NCBI RefSeq assembly: GCF_040081985.1
Contig: NZ_JBEBMH010000001.1
Span: forward strand, 310,001 to 374,000
Origin: Kumtagia yinganensis
GTDB taxonomy: Bacteria > Pseudomonadota > Alphaproteobacteria > Rhizobiales > Rhizobiaceae
Reading direction: 5' to 3'
DNA length: 64,000 bases
Of the stretch, positions 41,155 through 49,322 are shown piece after piece (position 1 is the stretch's first letter; each line of letters begins with the position of its first letter). The translations under genes were made by a program, and so were the position numbers. A model generated the notes under the pieces. That model did no database searches. It was given only the letters and a program-made list of their open reading frames with translations, and was not told the DNA's origin.

Positions 41155-41915
41155 GCCAGGGCGACGCAACTTCGAAGTCACCACGATACCAGCAGCTCGG
41201 TGATCTCCTGCGGCGCAAGATCGTCGACGGCGTCTATGCGGTCGGGGATTTTTTGCCGACCGAGAACGAGCTCTGCAGCGAATTCAGCGTCAGCCGCTAC
41301 ACGGTTCGCGAGGCGCTGCGCCAACTGATTAATGCCGGCCTGGTCAAGAGGCGGCAGGGCTCTGGAACGCAGGTGGTCGCGTCGCAGGTCCAGGGCAACT
41401 ACGTTCATTCGATGCGGTCGCTGAGCGAGCTTTTCCAGTATGCGGCCGATACGGTTTTCCGCATATACGCGCATGACACGCATCATCTCGACGCGGAACT
41501 GGCGGCATATGTCGGAGAAGAGGGCGACAAACCCTGGCTGCAGGTTTCGGGCGTCCGCCTCGGGCATGAAGGCGAAGCTCCTATTTGCCATTCGACGGTG
41601 CTGATCCATCCGGCCTTCGCCAACGTCGCCGACAGTCTCGAACAGCACGAGGGCGCCATCTACAGCCTGATCGAGCAGAGATACGGGGTCGCGGTCGCCG
41701 ATGTCGTGCAAGAGATCAGCGCCGCTCCCATCACCCGCGTGGCGGCGGCCCGGCTGGCGACGTCATCGCGGATCTGGGCTGTGAGGGTCATCCGCCGTTA
41801 CCTGTCGGCCGACGGCAAGGTGCTCCTCATCTCGATCAACGATCATCCCGGCGACCGCTTCTCCTACACCATGCATCTTCGCCGCGAGGGCAGCCGGGGC
41901 TGGAGCGGAGTATAG
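41151..41915 (+). CDS. GntR-family regulator with UTRA domain (HutC type)
   Basis: A 254-residue GntR/HutC regulator. The winged helix spans residues 9-76 (YQQLGDLLRRKIVDGVYAVG, ELCSEFSVSRYTVREALRQL, VKRRQGSGTQVV), followed by a UTRA ligand-binding domain. It is translationally coupled to the CoA transferase and thus autoregulated if operator 1 is its site. HutC-type proteins often bind short palindromes and release on binding a pathway intermediate. The gene ends only two bases before the convergent CaiB-type gene. Confidence 0.93.
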   Translation: MSQGDATSKSPRYQQLGDLLRRKIVDGVYAVGDFLPTENELCSEFSVSRYTVREALRQLINAGLVKRRQGSGTQVVASQVQGNYVHSMRSLSELFQYAADTVFRIYAHDTHHLDAELAAYVGEEGDKPWLQVSGVRLGHEGEAPICHSTVLIHPAFANVADSLEQHEGAIYSLIEQRYGVAVADVVQEISAAPITRVAAARLATSSRIWAVRVIRRYLSADGKVLLISINDHPGDRFSYTMHLRREGSRGWSGV

Positions 41916-41917
41916 TT

Positions 41918-43042
41918 CTAGCCGCGTGAGCCGATCTTGTCCCGCACCTGCCGGGTATGCTCGCCAAGGGTGGGCAGGCGGGGATCGAGTCTGCCAGGTT
42001 CGTCCGCGTATTTTATCGGGATGCCGATGTGCCTGTTGCCCTGTGCGTCCGTCACCAGCATCTCGCGCGCTGCCACCTGAGGCCGATGGAAGGCCTCGTG
42101 CAGGTCGAGTACCGGTGCGAAACAGACGTCCTTGTCGGCAAACCACGTTTCCCATTCGTCGCGCGATTTCCGGACGAATTCGGACGCAAGGAAATCCTTG
42201 ACCGGCTGCTGATGCGAGCCGGGTCCGCGCGTCGCCAAATCGATCAGGTCGGGGCGGCCGAGCGCGTTGAGCAGGTTCTCCGCGAATTTGTGCTCGACGC
42301 CGCCAAGCGCGATATGCCTGCCGTCCGAGGTCTCGTAGATCGAGAAGAGCGCGTTGCCGCCGAAGGAACGTTCCTCCTTCACCTTCGGGGCGCGGTCCTC
42401 GGCGAAGACGGGGCCCGTCACATTGGGCAGCCAACTCATGGTGGCGTCCTGCATCGAGATGTCGATGTAATCGCCCCGCCCGGTCTTCTCACGCCGCAGC
42501 AAGGCCATCAGGACGCCTGAGAGCGCGACAAGCGATCCCGCCATATCCGCCACGGGCATGTGCGGATTGGTAGGCTTCCCGTCGGCCCCGAGGTTCAGGC
42601 TCACCACACCGGACAGGGCTTCGATAGCAAGGTCGTGGGCTGGCCGGCGCACCTCCGGACCGCTCTGGCCGAAAGCCGAAATCGAGACATAGACGATCCG
42701 GGGATTGACCGCGGATACGGCCTTGTAGCCGACTCCGAGCCGGTCGACGACGCCCGGCCGGAACGCCTCGACGACGACATCGGCGGTTTTCGCCAGTTCG
42801 AGGAAGAGCGCCACGTCGTCCGGCTTTTTTAAGTCGAGCACGACGCTCTTCTTGCCGCGATGCGTGTTGCGGAACCAGACGCTTTGCCCGCCGGCGCGGT
42901 AGCCGACGTTGCGGACGGGCTCGCCGCCAATGGGCGGTTCGATCTTGATCACTTCCGCGCCATGGTCGGCGAGCGTCTGCGTCAGCATCGGGCCTGGCAA
43001 GAAGAGCGACAGGTCGAGAACGCGGAAACCCTCCATCTTCAT
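41918..43042 (-). CDS. CaiB/BaiF-type (class III) CoA transferase, copy 1
   Basis: A 374-residue family III CoA transferase. It shows FRVLDLSLFLPGPMLTQTLADHGAEVIKIEPP at the N-terminus, the RGKKSVVLDLKKP loop, and the active-site Asp in PVADMAGSLVALSG. Family III enzymes transfer CoA between dicarboxylates such as succinate, itaconate, mesaconate or methylsuccinate via an aspartyl-CoA intermediate. It is the last gene of the leftward seven-gene unit, 24 bases after copy 2. A homodimer is usual; with copy 2 a heteromer or two substrate ranges are possible. Confidence 0.93.
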   Translation of the reverse strand: MKMEGFRVLDLSLFLPGPMLTQTLADHGAEVIKIEPPIGGEPVRNVGYRAGGQSVWFRNTHRGKKSVVLDLKKPDDVALFLELAKTADVVVEAFRPGVVDRLGVGYKAVSAVNPRIVYVSISAFGQSGPEVRRPAHDLAIEALSGVVSLNLGADGKPTNPHMPVADMAGSLVALSGVLMALLRREKTGRGDYIDISMQDATMSWLPNVTGPVFAEDRAPKVKEERSFGGNALFSIYETSDGRHIALGGVEHKFAENLLNALGRPDLIDLATRGPGSHQQPVKDFLASEFVRKSRDEWETWFADKDVCFAPVLDLHEAFHRPQVAAREMLVTDAQGNRHIGIPIKYADEPGRLDPRLPTLGEHTRQVRDKIGSRG

Positions 43043-43066
43043 GCCGTCGGTCCTTCTCCAAACCGT

Positions 43067-44302
43067 CTAGATGACATTGGCGGCACGCAGCGCCGCAATC
43101 TGGCCGGCAGTAAGTCCCGCCTCCCGCAACACCGCGTCGGAATGTTCGCCGAGCGCCGGCGCACGCGACGCCTCGAGGCGGGCACCGTCGACCCGGATCG
43201 GATTCGAAAGCACGCGATAGTTGGGGTGTTGGGGATGGTCGAAGCTCTGGATCATGCCTGTTTCGGACAGGTAGGAACTGTCGAGCGCCTTGGGCAGGGT
43301 GAAGACCGGCGCGACCGGCACCTTGCCCGCAAGGACCTGCACCCATTCGGCGGTCGAGCGTCCGGCGAAGGCGCTGTCTAGGAGCGCGGCCAGCGCATCC
43401 CTGTTGGCGAAGCGTCCCGCAGGCTCGGCGAAGCGGGGATCGTCGACGAGTTCGGGCAGGCCGAGTTCTCGGCAGAGCGAAATCCAGAATTTCGGCAGGA
43501 TGCACATCACAAAAATGCTGCCGTCCCTGGTCGGGAACGTCTCGCAGGGAACGACCGCCGGATGGCCGGAGCGCGGCCGGCGCTCGACCACGTCGCCGGC
43601 ATTCAGGTACCATGCTGCAGGGTAGGTCAACTGATGCACCGCAACGTCGAACAGGGTCACGTCGACATCGCGGCCGCGCCCCGTGCGCGCTGCACCAAGG
43701 AGGGCGGCCGTCAGTGCCAATGCCATGGTGATGCCGCTCAGATAGTCGACGATCGACAGGCCCATGCGCGTCGCCGGGCCGTCCGGCTCGCCCGTCAGCG
43801 ACAGGAACCCGGCCTCCGCCTGCATGAGGTAGTCGTAGGCCGGCCAGGACTTCCGGTGGCCGGTCCGGCCATAGCCCGAAAGATGCGCGCAGACGATCGA
43901 CGGTTTCGTTCCGGCGAGCGCGGTGTGCGTCAATCCCAGCTTCTCGGGCTGGTCGCCGCGCAAATTGTTCATCACCGCATCGGCAGTCAACACCAGGCGA
44001 AGGAAGACCTCGCGCCCTTCTGGCTTGCGCATGTCGAGTGTGAGGCTTTTTTTGCCGAGATTGAACGTCTGAAAGAAGTAGCTGTCGTTCTGTCCGAGGA
44101 AGTGCGGCCCGGACTGGCGCGACGAATCCCCGCCCGGGTTCGGGCCGTCCGCAGGCGCCTCGATCTTTATGACCTCGGCTCCCATGTCGGAAAGATAGAG
44201 GCTGGCGAACGGGCCGGCGCCGTACTGCTCGACCGCGAGGATGCGGATGCCCGCGAGCGGCAGGTCCCGCTTGTCATCCGTCCCCGCGGCCTCCTGCGCC
44301 AT
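43067..44302 (-). CDS. CaiB/BaiF-type (class III) CoA transferase, copy 2
   Basis: A 411-residue family III CoA transferase. The N-terminal pattern is GIRILAVEQYGAGPFASLYLSDMGAE, with NLGKKSLTLDMRKPEG and the active-site Asp in LSIVDYLSG. The ATG at 44302 overlaps the acyl-CoA dehydrogenase stop by one base; the longer open frame is not coding. Similar enzymes act on itaconate, mesaconate, citramalate or methylsuccinate. It is only distantly similar to copy 1, so the two probably do different jobs. Confidence 0.93.
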   Translation of the reverse strand: MAQEAAGTDDKRDLPLAGIRILAVEQYGAGPFASLYLSDMGAEVIKIEAPADGPNPGGDSSRQSGPHFLGQNDSYFFQTFNLGKKSLTLDMRKPEGREVFLRLVLTADAVMNNLRGDQPEKLGLTHTALAGTKPSIVCAHLSGYGRTGHRKSWPAYDYLMQAEAGFLSLTGEPDGPATRMGLSIVDYLSGITMALALTAALLGAARTGRGRDVDVTLFDVAVHQLTYPAAWYLNAGDVVERRPRSGHPAVVPCETFPTRDGSIFVMCILPKFWISLCRELGLPELVDDPRFAEPAGRFANRDALAALLDSAFAGRSTAEWVQVLAGKVPVAPVFTLPKALDSSYLSETGMIQSFDHPQHPNYRVLSNPIRVDGARLEASRAPALGEHSDAVLREAGLTAGQIAALRAANVI

Positions 44303-45471
44303 CACGCCGGGTTTCTTTCGATCAGCTGTTTCGCGATGATGATGCGCTGGATTTCGTTCGTGCCTTCTCCGATGCACATCAGCGGCGCGTCGCGGAAATA
44401 GCGTTCGATGTGATACTCCTTCGAATATCCATAGCCGCCGTGGATGCGCATGGCTTCGAGGGCATTTTCGACGGCCGCCTCCGAGGCGAAATACTTCGCC
44501 ATTCCGGCTTCCATGTCGCAGCGTTCGCCGCGGTCGTAGGCGCGGGCCGCGTCATAGGTCAGCAGGCGTGCGGCCTGAAGCCGGGTCGCCATCTCGCCGA
44601 GCTTCAGCTGGATCGCCTGATGTTCGCCGATCGGCTTGCCGAAGGTCTTGCGGATCTGCGCGTATTTCACGCTGTCGGCCAGCGCCGCGCCGGCAAGGCC
44701 GCAACCGCGCCCCGCGATGTTGATGCGGCCGAGCTCCAGCCCGCCGAGAGCGGCCTGCATGCCGCGGCCTTCCTCGCCGCCTATGAGATTTTCCGCAGGA
44801 ATGCGATAGTCGTTGAACACCAGTTCAGCGCTGTCGACGCCCTTGTAACCCATTTTCTCGAGCTTGCGCGATACCGTGAAGCCTTCGCCCTTCTCGGCGA
44901 TGAACATCGACATGCCCTTGTGACGCGGGGTGGCGTCGGGATTGGTCTTTACGAGAAGGGCGAAGCAAGAGCCGTGGATGCCGTTGGTGATCCAGGTCTT
45001 GGTGCCGTTGACCACATAGCTGTCGCCGTCCCGCACCGCGCGCGTCCGGATCGCCTGGAGGTCGGTCCCGGCATCCGGCTCGGTGAGCGCCAGGCCGCCG
45101 CGGATCTCGCCCGTCGCGAATTTGGGGAGATACTTCCGCTTCTGTTCCGGCGTGCCGTTGCGGTTTACGCAGGCGGACATGATGAGATGCGAATTGAGAA
45201 CGCCGGTCAGCGACATCCAGACCGAGGCGATCTTCTCGATGATGCGCACATATGTGGTCGCGGACAGTCCAAGGCCGCCACATTCTTCCGGGATAACCGC
45301 GCCGAAAAGGCCGAGCGCCTTCATCTGCTCGACCATCTCTGCCGGGTATTCATCCGCATGCTCGAATTTCAGCACATGCTGCCGGACGTCGCGGTCGAGC
45401 CACTTCTCGACCGCGTCGAGGATCGCGGCGTCGTCTTCGGAAAGGTCGGCGGGATTGGCGTTGAGGCTCAT
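44302..45471 (-). CDS. Acyl-CoA dehydrogenase
   Basis: A 389-residue FAD enzyme of the acyl-CoA dehydrogenase family. Signature 1 appears as GGLALTEPDAGTD and the C-terminal region as MRIHGGYGYSKEYHIERYFRDA. The catalytic Glu is in IGEGTNEIQR. It introduces an alpha,beta double bond into an acyl-CoA, passing electrons to ETF. In this operon a methylsuccinyl-CoA or glutaryl-CoA-like substrate is plausible. The ATG at 45471 has GGAG upstream, 14 bases after the MaoC gene; the open frame continuing upstream is an antisense shadow. Confidence 0.94.
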   Translation of the reverse strand: MSLNANPADLSEDDAAILDAVEKWLDRDVRQHVLKFEHADEYPAEMVEQMKALGLFGAVIPEECGGLGLSATTYVRIIEKIASVWMSLTGVLNSHLIMSACVNRNGTPEQKRKYLPKFATGEIRGGLALTEPDAGTDLQAIRTRAVRDGDSYVVNGTKTWITNGIHGSCFALLVKTNPDATPRHKGMSMFIAEKGEGFTVSRKLEKMGYKGVDSAELVFNDYRIPAENLIGGEEGRGMQAALGGLELGRINIAGRGCGLAGAALADSVKYAQIRKTFGKPIGEHQAIQLKLGEMATRLQAARLLTYDAARAYDRGERCDMEAGMAKYFASEAAVENALEAMRIHGGYGYSKEYHIERYFRDAPLMCIGEGTNEIQRIIIAKQLIERNPA

Positions 45472-45485
45472 CGTGCGGGTCTCCG

Positions 45486-46004
45486 TCAGTACTTGGCCTT
45501 TTCCTCGACGTCGAAGCCGCGCTTCGCCACGAGGATGGTGCGCTCGAACTCGCAGACGAGCTTGCCGTCCTGGTTGAAGCCGCGCGACCGGACGGTGCAC
45601 AGGCCTGCATTCGGGCGCGACTTGCTCTCGCGCTTCGACAGCACTTCGGATTCGGCCGTCAGCGTATCTCCCGCGAAGAGGGGATAGGTGAGCTTGATGT
45701 CGGTCCAACCCAGATTGGCGATCGCCTTCTGGCTGACATCGGTGACGCTCATGCCGACGACGAGCGCCACCGTGAACGGCGAGGCGATGATGCAGCGGCC
45801 GAACTCGCTGTGCTTGGCGTATTCCGCATCGAAATGCATAGGGTGGGTGTTCATCGTCAGCAGCGTGAACCAGGTGTTCTCCGTTTCGGTGATGGTGCGG
45901 CCGGGGCGATGCTCGTAGATGTCGCCGACGACGAAGTCCTCGAAGTAACGGCCGAAGCTCTCACGATATCGGTTCGGGCCGACCTGCTTGATGGTGGTGA
46001 CCAT
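45486..46004 (-). CDS. MaoC-family (hot-dog) hydratase, mesaconyl/itaconyl-CoA hydratase-like
   Basis: A 172-residue hot-dog hydratase. YFEDFVVGDIYEHRPGRTITETENTWFTLLTMNTHPMHFDAEYA is the segment that marks the subgroup acting on mesaconyl- or itaconyl-CoA-type substrates, with the Asp/His pair near NTHPMHFD. It adds water to an enoyl-CoA. The ATG at 46004 follows GGGAAA, and the frame extends four codons further. The downstream lyase and upstream dehydrogenase complete a hydration-cleavage sequence, as in itaconate and ethylmalonyl-CoA-type pathways. Confidence 0.88.
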   Translation of the reverse strand: MVTTIKQVGPNRYRESFGRYFEDFVVGDIYEHRPGRTITETENTWFTLLTMNTHPMHFDAEYAKHSEFGRCIIASPFTVALVVGMSVTDVSQKAIANLGWTDIKLTYPLFAGDTLTAESEVLSKRESKSRPNAGLCTVRSRGFNQDGKLVCEFERTILVAKRGFDVEEKAKY

Positions 46005-46022
46005 GATGTTTCCCAATGTTGA

Positions 46023-46865
46023 TCAGTTGGTGACGTCGCGAAGCGCCAGGATGCGCTCCATGGCGCGGACAACGGGGCGTTCGATGAGCTTGCCGTCGAT
46101 CACGGCAAGGCCGTTCGGGCTCGCTTCATAGGCGGCGACGACCGCTTCGGCGCGGGCGACCTCTTCCGGCTTCGGTGTGAAGACGGCGGATACGGTCGCG
46201 ACATTGGAGGGATGGATGACGCCCTTGCCGGTGAAGCCGAGGCATTTCGCGGTCTCGGTCTCGCCCTGGACGACAGCCTGGTCGCGGAAATCGAGCGACG
46301 GAACGTCAAAGACGTCGACGCCGGCGAGCCTAGCTGCGTGGACGACCCGGGATCGCGCGTAGAGCAGCGGGTCGTGGGAGATGGCGACGCCCAGTTCGGC
46401 CGAGAGGTCGGCCCCGCCGAACATGGCGAACACGATGCGCGGGCTCTCGGCGAGGATCGACGCGACGTTCTCCAGTCCCTCCACGCTTTCGATCAGGATC
46501 GCTATGTCGAGCGGCAGCCCTGCCTCGGCGAGAATCTCTGCGACCAGCCGGACCTCATCCTTCGTCGCCACCTTCGGCAGGAAGATCACGCCCTGCCGCG
46601 GACGCGCGTCGACGATGGTGAGCAGGTCCCTCAGCCCCTCAGCGGACCGGACGGAATTGATGCGGATCACGCGTTCCGGACCCGGTTCTCCGGTCAGGAA
46701 CGGCACGGCAAGGGCGCGCGCCTCTGCCTTGGCGTGAGGCGGGACGGCATCCTCGAGATCGAGGCAAACCACGTCGGCCCCGCTTGCCAATGCCTTCGGG
46801 TGAACTTCGACGCGATTGCCCGGCGCGAACAGAAGGGTGCGCCGGGCTCTCGCCGGCCTGCTCAT
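46023..46865 (-). CDS. HpcH/HpaI-CitE-type CoA lyase (citramalyl/malyl-CoA lyase-like)
   Basis: A 280-residue CitE-like TIM-barrel lyase. The Mg-binding and substrate residues lie in DVVCLDLEDAVPPHAK, the conserved IRINSVRS, ILIESVEGLENV and MFGGADLSAELG. Such enzymes cleave 3-hydroxyacyl-CoA such as citramalyl-CoA or beta-methylmalyl-CoA into acetyl- or propionyl-CoA plus pyruvate or glyoxylate. The ATG at 46865 overlaps the MmgE/PrpD stop by four bases. The MaoC gene follows after 18 bases, fitting hydration followed by cleavage. Confidence 0.92.
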   Translation of the reverse strand: MSRPARARRTLLFAPGNRVEVHPKALASGADVVCLDLEDAVPPHAKAEARALAVPFLTGEPGPERVIRINSVRSAEGLRDLLTIVDARPRQGVIFLPKVATKDEVRLVAEILAEAGLPLDIAILIESVEGLENVASILAESPRIVFAMFGGADLSAELGVAISHDPLLYARSRVVHAARLAGVDVFDVPSLDFRDQAVVQGETETAKCLGFTGKGVIHPSNVATVSAVFTPKPEEVARAEAVVAAYEASPNGLAVIDGKLIERPVVRAMERILALRDVTN

Positions 46866-48262
46866 GACGCCCTCATCAGATCGACGAGGCGGGTAATGTC
46901 CGGGGCGGCATCGAGTGCGTCGACGAGGGTGACGATCTCGTCGACCTGCGCCTCCGGCAGCGGGTGCAGGCCATACCCGCAACAGCGGCGGAACTTGTCG
47001 ATGTTCTCTTCTCGCGTAAGCGCCGCCTTGGGGTGGCCGTAGACATAGGGCAGCGTTATGGAGTGCTCGCTTCCATCCCGGAGCCACACCGTCACGCTCT
47101 GCGGGTCCATGGCGTTGGGGTCGGGATTGTCGTCCAACTGGACATCCACGAGCGATGCGAAGCGATGCGCCTCCGGGTCGTCCAGCATTTCGCGCCCGCG
47201 GAAATCCGGGACGTCGACATGGCCGCGCGACAGGAACACGCCGGCCACGAATGGCAGGCAGAGCTTGGCGTAATTCGGCTCCGGGTTCGGGATATCCGGC
47301 CGGCCGACGAGGCGATGCACGAGCGGAGGCACGCGACAGACGATCCTGGCGATATCTGCTGGGCTGAAACCGTCCCGCTTCATCAATTGGCCGAGCGCGT
47401 CGATCGATCCGTGGGTCAGCCGCCCGCTCGGGTAAGGCTTGTGCGACATCGCGTCGATCTGCCACTCCCTGCCGAGCCGCGCGAGTTCGGGCGCCAGGTC
47501 GTAGTCGTCCTTCTCGTACAGGACGAAGTAGCCGTAGCGCCCGGTCAGCAGATCGTGGGGCCCGCGAAAGCCCGCGGCGGCAAGATCGTTGGCGGCGATG
47601 GCGGCGCGTGCATTGAACCCGACCTGCATACCGAGCATCGGCGAACCCTCGACATGCGCCTGCATGGTGCCGCTGGTCTGGGAGTATTGCGCGCCCAGCG
47701 CGTTCTTCACCCACAGGACGTCGGCGCCGGCGAGTTTGGCGATCGCGGCAGCCGCGCCGAGCCCGCCGGCCGTGGCCGGACGGAAGAAGGTAAGTGGTGC
47801 GTTGCTGGCCGAGCCGAGCATGGTCGAGATGTCGACACCGATCGCCAGCGCCGTGATGAAATCGCGCCCCGAGATCAGTTCGCCGGTCCGGGCTTTGCGC
47901 CGCTCCGCCCACGCGAAGACCGCCGACAGGATGGTCGCCATGGGATGAAGAACGGCGCGCTCGTGCACGCAGTCGAACTCCAGGCAGTGGATCTGATAGG
48001 CGTTAACCAGTGCCGCCGACTGGGCCGCCATGCGTTCCCCCGTCAGCCAGACTGTCGCCTCGTCCGCGCCGGGCGCCAGGTCCGCGGCGACCTCCTTCAG
48101 TTCAGCGACACCGGCGCCCGAGGTACCTGCGATGCCGACGCCGAGCGTGTCCAACAGGAAGGCCTTCGTCTTGGTGACAGCGGCGGCCGGGAGGCTTTGG
48201 AAGCTCGTGTCGACGATGTGCCGCGCGACGCGCTCGACCGGGTTCGGTTCTGCCGAAGTCAT
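46862..48262 (-). CDS. MmgE/PrpD-family protein, copy 2
   Basis: A 466-residue MmgE/PrpD protein with AFLLDTLGVGIAGTSG, NAYQIHCLEFDCVHERAVLHP, and SGTMQAHVEGSPMLGMQVGF. It is strongly similar in order and sequence to copy 3 at 53.8 kb (both have EFDCV, VEGSP and GQYGYF/GRYGYF-type segments) and less to copy 1. The fold catalyses dehydration or decarboxylation of tricarboxylates. It overlaps both neighbours (TGATG-type start), so it belongs in the dicarboxylate-CoA operon. Confidence 0.88.
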   Translation of the reverse strand: MTSAEPNPVERVARHIVDTSFQSLPAAAVTKTKAFLLDTLGVGIAGTSGAGVAELKEVAADLAPGADEATVWLTGERMAAQSAALVNAYQIHCLEFDCVHERAVLHPMATILSAVFAWAERRKARTGELISGRDFITALAIGVDISTMLGSASNAPLTFFRPATAGGLGAAAAIAKLAGADVLWVKNALGAQYSQTSGTMQAHVEGSPMLGMQVGFNARAAIAANDLAAAGFRGPHDLLTGRYGYFVLYEKDDYDLAPELARLGREWQIDAMSHKPYPSGRLTHGSIDALGQLMKRDGFSPADIARIVCRVPPLVHRLVGRPDIPNPEPNYAKLCLPFVAGVFLSRGHVDVPDFRGREMLDDPEAHRFASLVDVQLDDNPDPNAMDPQSVTVWLRDGSEHSITLPYVYGHPKAALTREENIDKFRRCCGYGLHPLPEAQVDEIVTLVDALDAAPDITRLVDLMRAS

Positions 48263-49143
48263 CAGGAAACGCTTTCGGGAGCAGGGACGGCCGCCGCGAA
48301 ATGGCGGGCGATGTCGAGGCGGGTGGCGCACCATACCTGCGGACGCGCCTTGACGTAGTCGATGAAGCGGGCGAGCACGCCGATGCGCCCGGGACGCCCG
48401 ATAATGCGCAGGTGAAGACCGAGCGACATCATGCGGGGCGCCTCGGCGCCCTCGTCGTAGAGCTGGTCGAAGGTCGCGGCGGCGTAATCGAGCCACTGGT
48501 CCGGCGTATAGGCCGGAGCCGTCCAGAATTTCATGTCGTTCGTATCGAGCGCATAGGGGACGATGACCATCGGTTTCGGTCCGTCCGTCGTCTCGACCAT
48601 TTCCCAGCGCGGCACGTCGTCGGAGAAATCGTCCATGTGATAGACGAACCCTTCCTCGACCAGCAGCCTGCGGGTCCTGTCGGTATGGAGGTAGCGCGAC
48701 AGCCAGCCATAGGGCCGCACGCCGGTCGTCGATTCGATGCTGGTGACGGCCTTGCGGATAAACTCGCGCTCGCGCGCCTCGTCATAGGAGAACTGATGTA
48801 TCCATCGCCAGCCATGGCTGCAGATCTCATGCCCGCCATTGCGGATCATCGCGGCGAGTTCCGGCGCCGCCTCCAGCGCCTGGGCCGCGGCGGTCACGGT
48901 GGCCGGGATGCCGCGCTCCTCGAACAGGCGAAAGACGCGCGGCCCGCCTGCACGGACGCCGTATTGGTAGTTGCTTTCGTTCGCATAGTTCCGGATCGGA
49001 ATCTTCAGCGCGACACCCAACTCGTCGACGGGCTCGGGACCCTTGTCCCCGCGCGCGATCGACATCTCGGAACCTTCCTCGATATTGATCACGAACGACA
49101 TGGCGAGACGGGCTCCCCCCGGCCAGGAAAACGGTGCAGTCAT
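48262..49143 (-). CDS. Polysaccharide-deacetylase-fold hydrolase (allantoinase PuuE/imidase-like)
   Basis: A 293-residue NodB-homology protein. It shows AMSFVINIEEGSE near the start, the FRLFEERGIPATVTAAAQAL segment, the metal/active-site motif GHEICSHGWRW, and GLHLRIIGRPGRI near the end. The closest described relatives are PuuE allantoinases and cyclic-imide hydrolases (imidases) rather than true polysaccharide deacetylases, because there is no signal peptide and the SHGWRW segment is typical of them. The ATG at 49143 has GGGAG five bases upstream. First gene of the seven-gene unit, 45 bases from operator 2. Confidence 0.8.
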   Translation of the reverse strand: MTAPFSWPGGARLAMSFVINIEEGSEMSIARGDKGPEPVDELGVALKIPIRNYANESNYQYGVRAGGPRVFRLFEERGIPATVTAAAQALEAAPELAAMIRNGGHEICSHGWRWIHQFSYDEAREREFIRKAVTSIESTTGVRPYGWLSRYLHTDRTRRLLVEEGFVYHMDDFSDDVPRWEMVETTDGPKPMVIVPYALDTNDMKFWTAPAYTPDQWLDYAAATFDQLYDEGAEAPRMMSLGLHLRIIGRPGRIGVLARFIDYVKARPQVWCATRLDIARHFAAAVPAPESVS

Positions 49144-49188
49144 GATCACTCCCGGTCCGGATGGGCGCGTAACCTGTCCGGAGAGTAG

Positions 49189-49204
49189 ATTTGTCCGGAC
49201 AAAT
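49189..49204. promoter_or_regulatory. GntR-regulon operator, site 2
   Basis: ATTTGTCCGGACAAAT, a perfect 16-bp palindrome containing the same 12-mer as site 1. It is 45 bases upstream of the deacetylase-like gene (start 49143, minus). A degenerate half copy (CTGTCCGGAG, 49175-49184) lies next to it. Confidence 0.85.
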
Positions 49205-49289
49205 TCAGCTCATGTGTCCGCCGAGTCAATCCCCATGTCAGGAAAAAATCGACGTCGGCAAACTTGACAGTGCAGGAAGGGCATGCGTG

Positions 49290-49305
49290 ATTTGTCCGGA
49301 CAAAT
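49290..49305. promoter_or_regulatory. GntR-regulon operator, site 3
   Basis: ATTTGTCCGGACAAAT again, a perfect 16-bp palindrome 101 bp (centre to centre) from site 2. It lies 17 bases before the crotonase start and overlaps the -10 area of a possible promoter with TTGACA at 49264-49269. Occupancy would block transcription and translation initiation of the rightward unit. Confidence 0.85.
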
Positions 49306-49322
49306 GTCGTGAGGCGTGACTG

